Assembly: GCF_023218075.1 (NCBI RefSeq)
Contig: NZ_JALPTB010000016.1
Location: 40,500 to 104,499, forward strand
From: Rhodococcus sp. HM1
GTDB lineage: Bacteria > Actinomycetota > Actinomycetes > Mycobacteriales > Mycobacteriaceae
Direction of reading: 5' to 3'
DNA: 64,000 nt
A program made the translations under genes and the position numbers. Shown here piece by piece: positions 62,891 through 64,000 of this stretch; position 1 is the first letter of the stretch; the number at the start of each line of letters is the position of its first letter. The notes under the pieces are model-generated. The model saw only the letters and a list, made by a program, of their open reading frames with translations, was not told where the DNA came from and did no database searches.

Positions 62891-63342
62891 TACGAGTCGG
62901 CGACACGCCGAGGAGTCGGAACCAGGGCTGCTCCGCCATCGGATGTCCGCGTACACCCTCACGTGAGAGTGCGGGTACAACCCGCCCCGGCAAGGGCCGC
63001 CTCCGATTCGTCCACCGCCAGGTCGACGAACTCGAAGGGCGGCCCTTGCCCGTGGTTCTCGTTGGAGATCGCGAATGGCAGGAACTCGCGAATTCGTCGG
63101 GTGGCAGCAGGCGTCGTGGCTGCGCTGCCGATCGCATGCCACTGCGTGGAGTTTGCAGGCATACGAACGGATACACGAAGACGGTGTCGGCGGACGAGCA
63201 TCTGCAGGGATCGCGCTCCGGCGCCGGGGTGAGCACGATGTGTCGCATTTCGGGCACTGCGCCTCGTTGCGGTGAGGGCGGGTGTGGATCCGGATCAGTG
63301 CCGATCCGACCTCGGGCGTCCTATGCGATAGTGTCCCTGGAC
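62891..63342. other. Gap of 452 bp without a recognised gene
   Basis: Lies between tpaK and the Rrf2-type regulator. Several short frames exist on both strands but none has family features or a good SD. The last part should hold the regulator's promoter. No clear terminator was found after tpaK. Confidence 0.45.
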
Positions 63343-63792
63343 GTGCGCATCTCTGCTCGGGCCGACTATGCGATCAGGGCGGTTGTCGAATTGGCGGATG
63401 CCGGCGACCGGCCGGTCAGCTCGGAGGCGATCGCCACTCGGCAGGACATCCCCAGGCCGTTTCTCATCAAGATCCTCTCCGAGTTGAGGCAGGCAGGGCT
63501 GATCATGAGTGTGCGCGGCTCGGAGGGCGGTCACCTCCTCGCGCGCGCGCCCGAGGAGATCACGATCGCGGATGTTCTCGAAGCCATCGACGGCCCGCTC
63601 GCCGATATTCACGGCACCAATCCGGCCGATTCCACCTATCTGGGGGCTGCACAGGCTTTGAGCACCGTGTGGATCGCACTCGAGGCGAACATACAAGCAG
63701 TTCTCGGCGCGGTATCCCTCGCCGATGTCGTGCGAGGCGAGATTCCTGATCAGGTGACTGCTGTGGCCAAGGGCTTCACGAGCACGATCTGA
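63343..63792 (+). CDS. Rrf2 family transcriptional regulator without cysteines
   Basis: A 149-residue Rrf2-type regulator. The winged HTH is at residues 1-65 (VRISARADYAIRAVVELADAGDRPVSSEAIATRQDIPRPFLIKILSELRQAGLIMSVRGSEGGHLLA), followed by TIADVLEAIDGPLA and a C-terminal helical part. The protein has no cysteine, so it cannot hold the iron-sulfur cluster of IscR/NsrR and must sense something else. GTG start at 63343. Its target is unknown; tpaK lies upstream and the window ends downstream. Confidence 0.82.
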   Translation: MRISARADYAIRAVVELADAGDRPVSSEAIATRQDIPRPFLIKILSELRQAGLIMSVRGSEGGHLLARAPEEITIADVLEAIDGPLADIHGTNPADSTYLGAAQALSTVWIALEANIQAVLGAVSLADVVRGEIPDQVTAVAKGFTSTI

Positions 63793-63914
63793 CCTACCTG
63801 GAGGTCGAGCCAGGCCAAACTGTCCTCCGGCAATTTCAGATCGGCTGCCTGACCATCGCCCAGCATGAGCAAGACCCGAGTTGGCTCACGTTTTCGGGAT
63901 GATTGACGGCTCAC
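63750..63914 (-). CDS. Possible 54-residue small protein at the window end
   Basis: A GTG-started frame (VSRQSSRKREPTRVLLML...AWLDLQVGQIVLVKP) overlapping the Rrf2 gene's 3' end by 43 bp on the other strand. The beta-rich pattern loosely recalls TOBE-like or OB-like tails, but no family is recognised. It could be the end of a decayed gene or chance. Confidence 0.2.
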   Translation of the reverse strand: MSRQSSRKREPTRVLLMLGDGQAADLKLPEDSLAWLDLQVGQIVLVKPLATAVT

Positions 63915-64000
63915 GTCTGTGACCTGCTGGTTCTCGTCGGGATCGGTCTGATTTCACGCACTAACGGCGCTGGTTCTAGGCTCGGCGAGTGGTGTTTGTC

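Overview
The window is high-GC actinobacterial DNA. Gene content and order point to Rhodococcus or a close relative: catABC next to pheR-pheA2A1, benABCDK with a LuxR-type regulator, a tpaR/tpaAaAbCBK-type terephthalate cluster, and an initiator tRNA of actinobacterial type. Nearly all of it is catabolic or transport DNA. No plasmid, phage or CRISPR signature was seen, and the only mobile element recognised is a group II intron.

Layout. (1) 1-1950: a CotH-like protein, a DUF4956 membrane protein and a VTC-domain (polyphosphate-polymerase-like) protein, minus strand. (2) 2068-5776: lutABC (L-lactate oxidation) and a divergent FadR-type GntR regulator, with a perfect operator palindrome between them. 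(3) 5791-8804: tRNA-fMet, an AI-2E-family transporter and a KstD-like flavoprotein. (4) 8976-13348: pcaIJ divergent from pcaD-pcaR-pcaF, the lower 3-oxoadipate pathway. (5) 14505-20734: a tightly overlapping six-gene operon built around an aminoacyl-tRNA-synthetase-like amino acid:[carrier protein] ligase, with its own carrier protein, AcpS-like phosphopantetheinyl transferase, acyl-CoA dehydrogenase, DUF1839 protein and GH2-like glycosidase. This is the least understood system here and the best candidate for new biology. (6) 21006-27988: NADH dehydrogenase II, LysR and MFS genes, two alpha/beta hydrolases and a phosphodiesterase-like protein.

(7) 28017-44862: catechol, phenol and benzoate catabolism (catABC, pheR, pheA2A1, benABCDK, LuxR regulator, benE). 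Phenol and benzoate both converge on catechol, and CatABC pass it to PcaD, PcaIJ and PcaF. Unusual points are a BenC reductase fused to a GntR-type FCD sensor domain, an internally deleted Baeyer-Villiger monooxygenase remnant after pheA1, and CRP-like sites at similar positions upstream of cat, phe and ben. (8) 44930-46941: a group II intron whose reverse-transcriptase ORF carries two apparent frameshifts. (9) 47360-56479: an uncharacterised aromatic-acid cluster with two MFS transporters, two IclR regulators, a phthalate-dioxygenase-type Rieske oxygenase, a Zn-type dehydrogenase, a short FtsZ-like protein and a PDR-type reductase. A 20-bp motif recurs in its three intergenic regions. (10) 56805-62890: the terephthalate cluster, which yields protocatechuate. 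The protocatechuate ring-cleavage genes (pcaGHB) are outside the window. (11) 63343-64000: an Rrf2-type regulator and sequence with no confident gene.

Start codons were chosen from family N-termini, ribosome binding sites and overlaps. Many long ORFs on opposite strands are GC-driven shadows and are left out.
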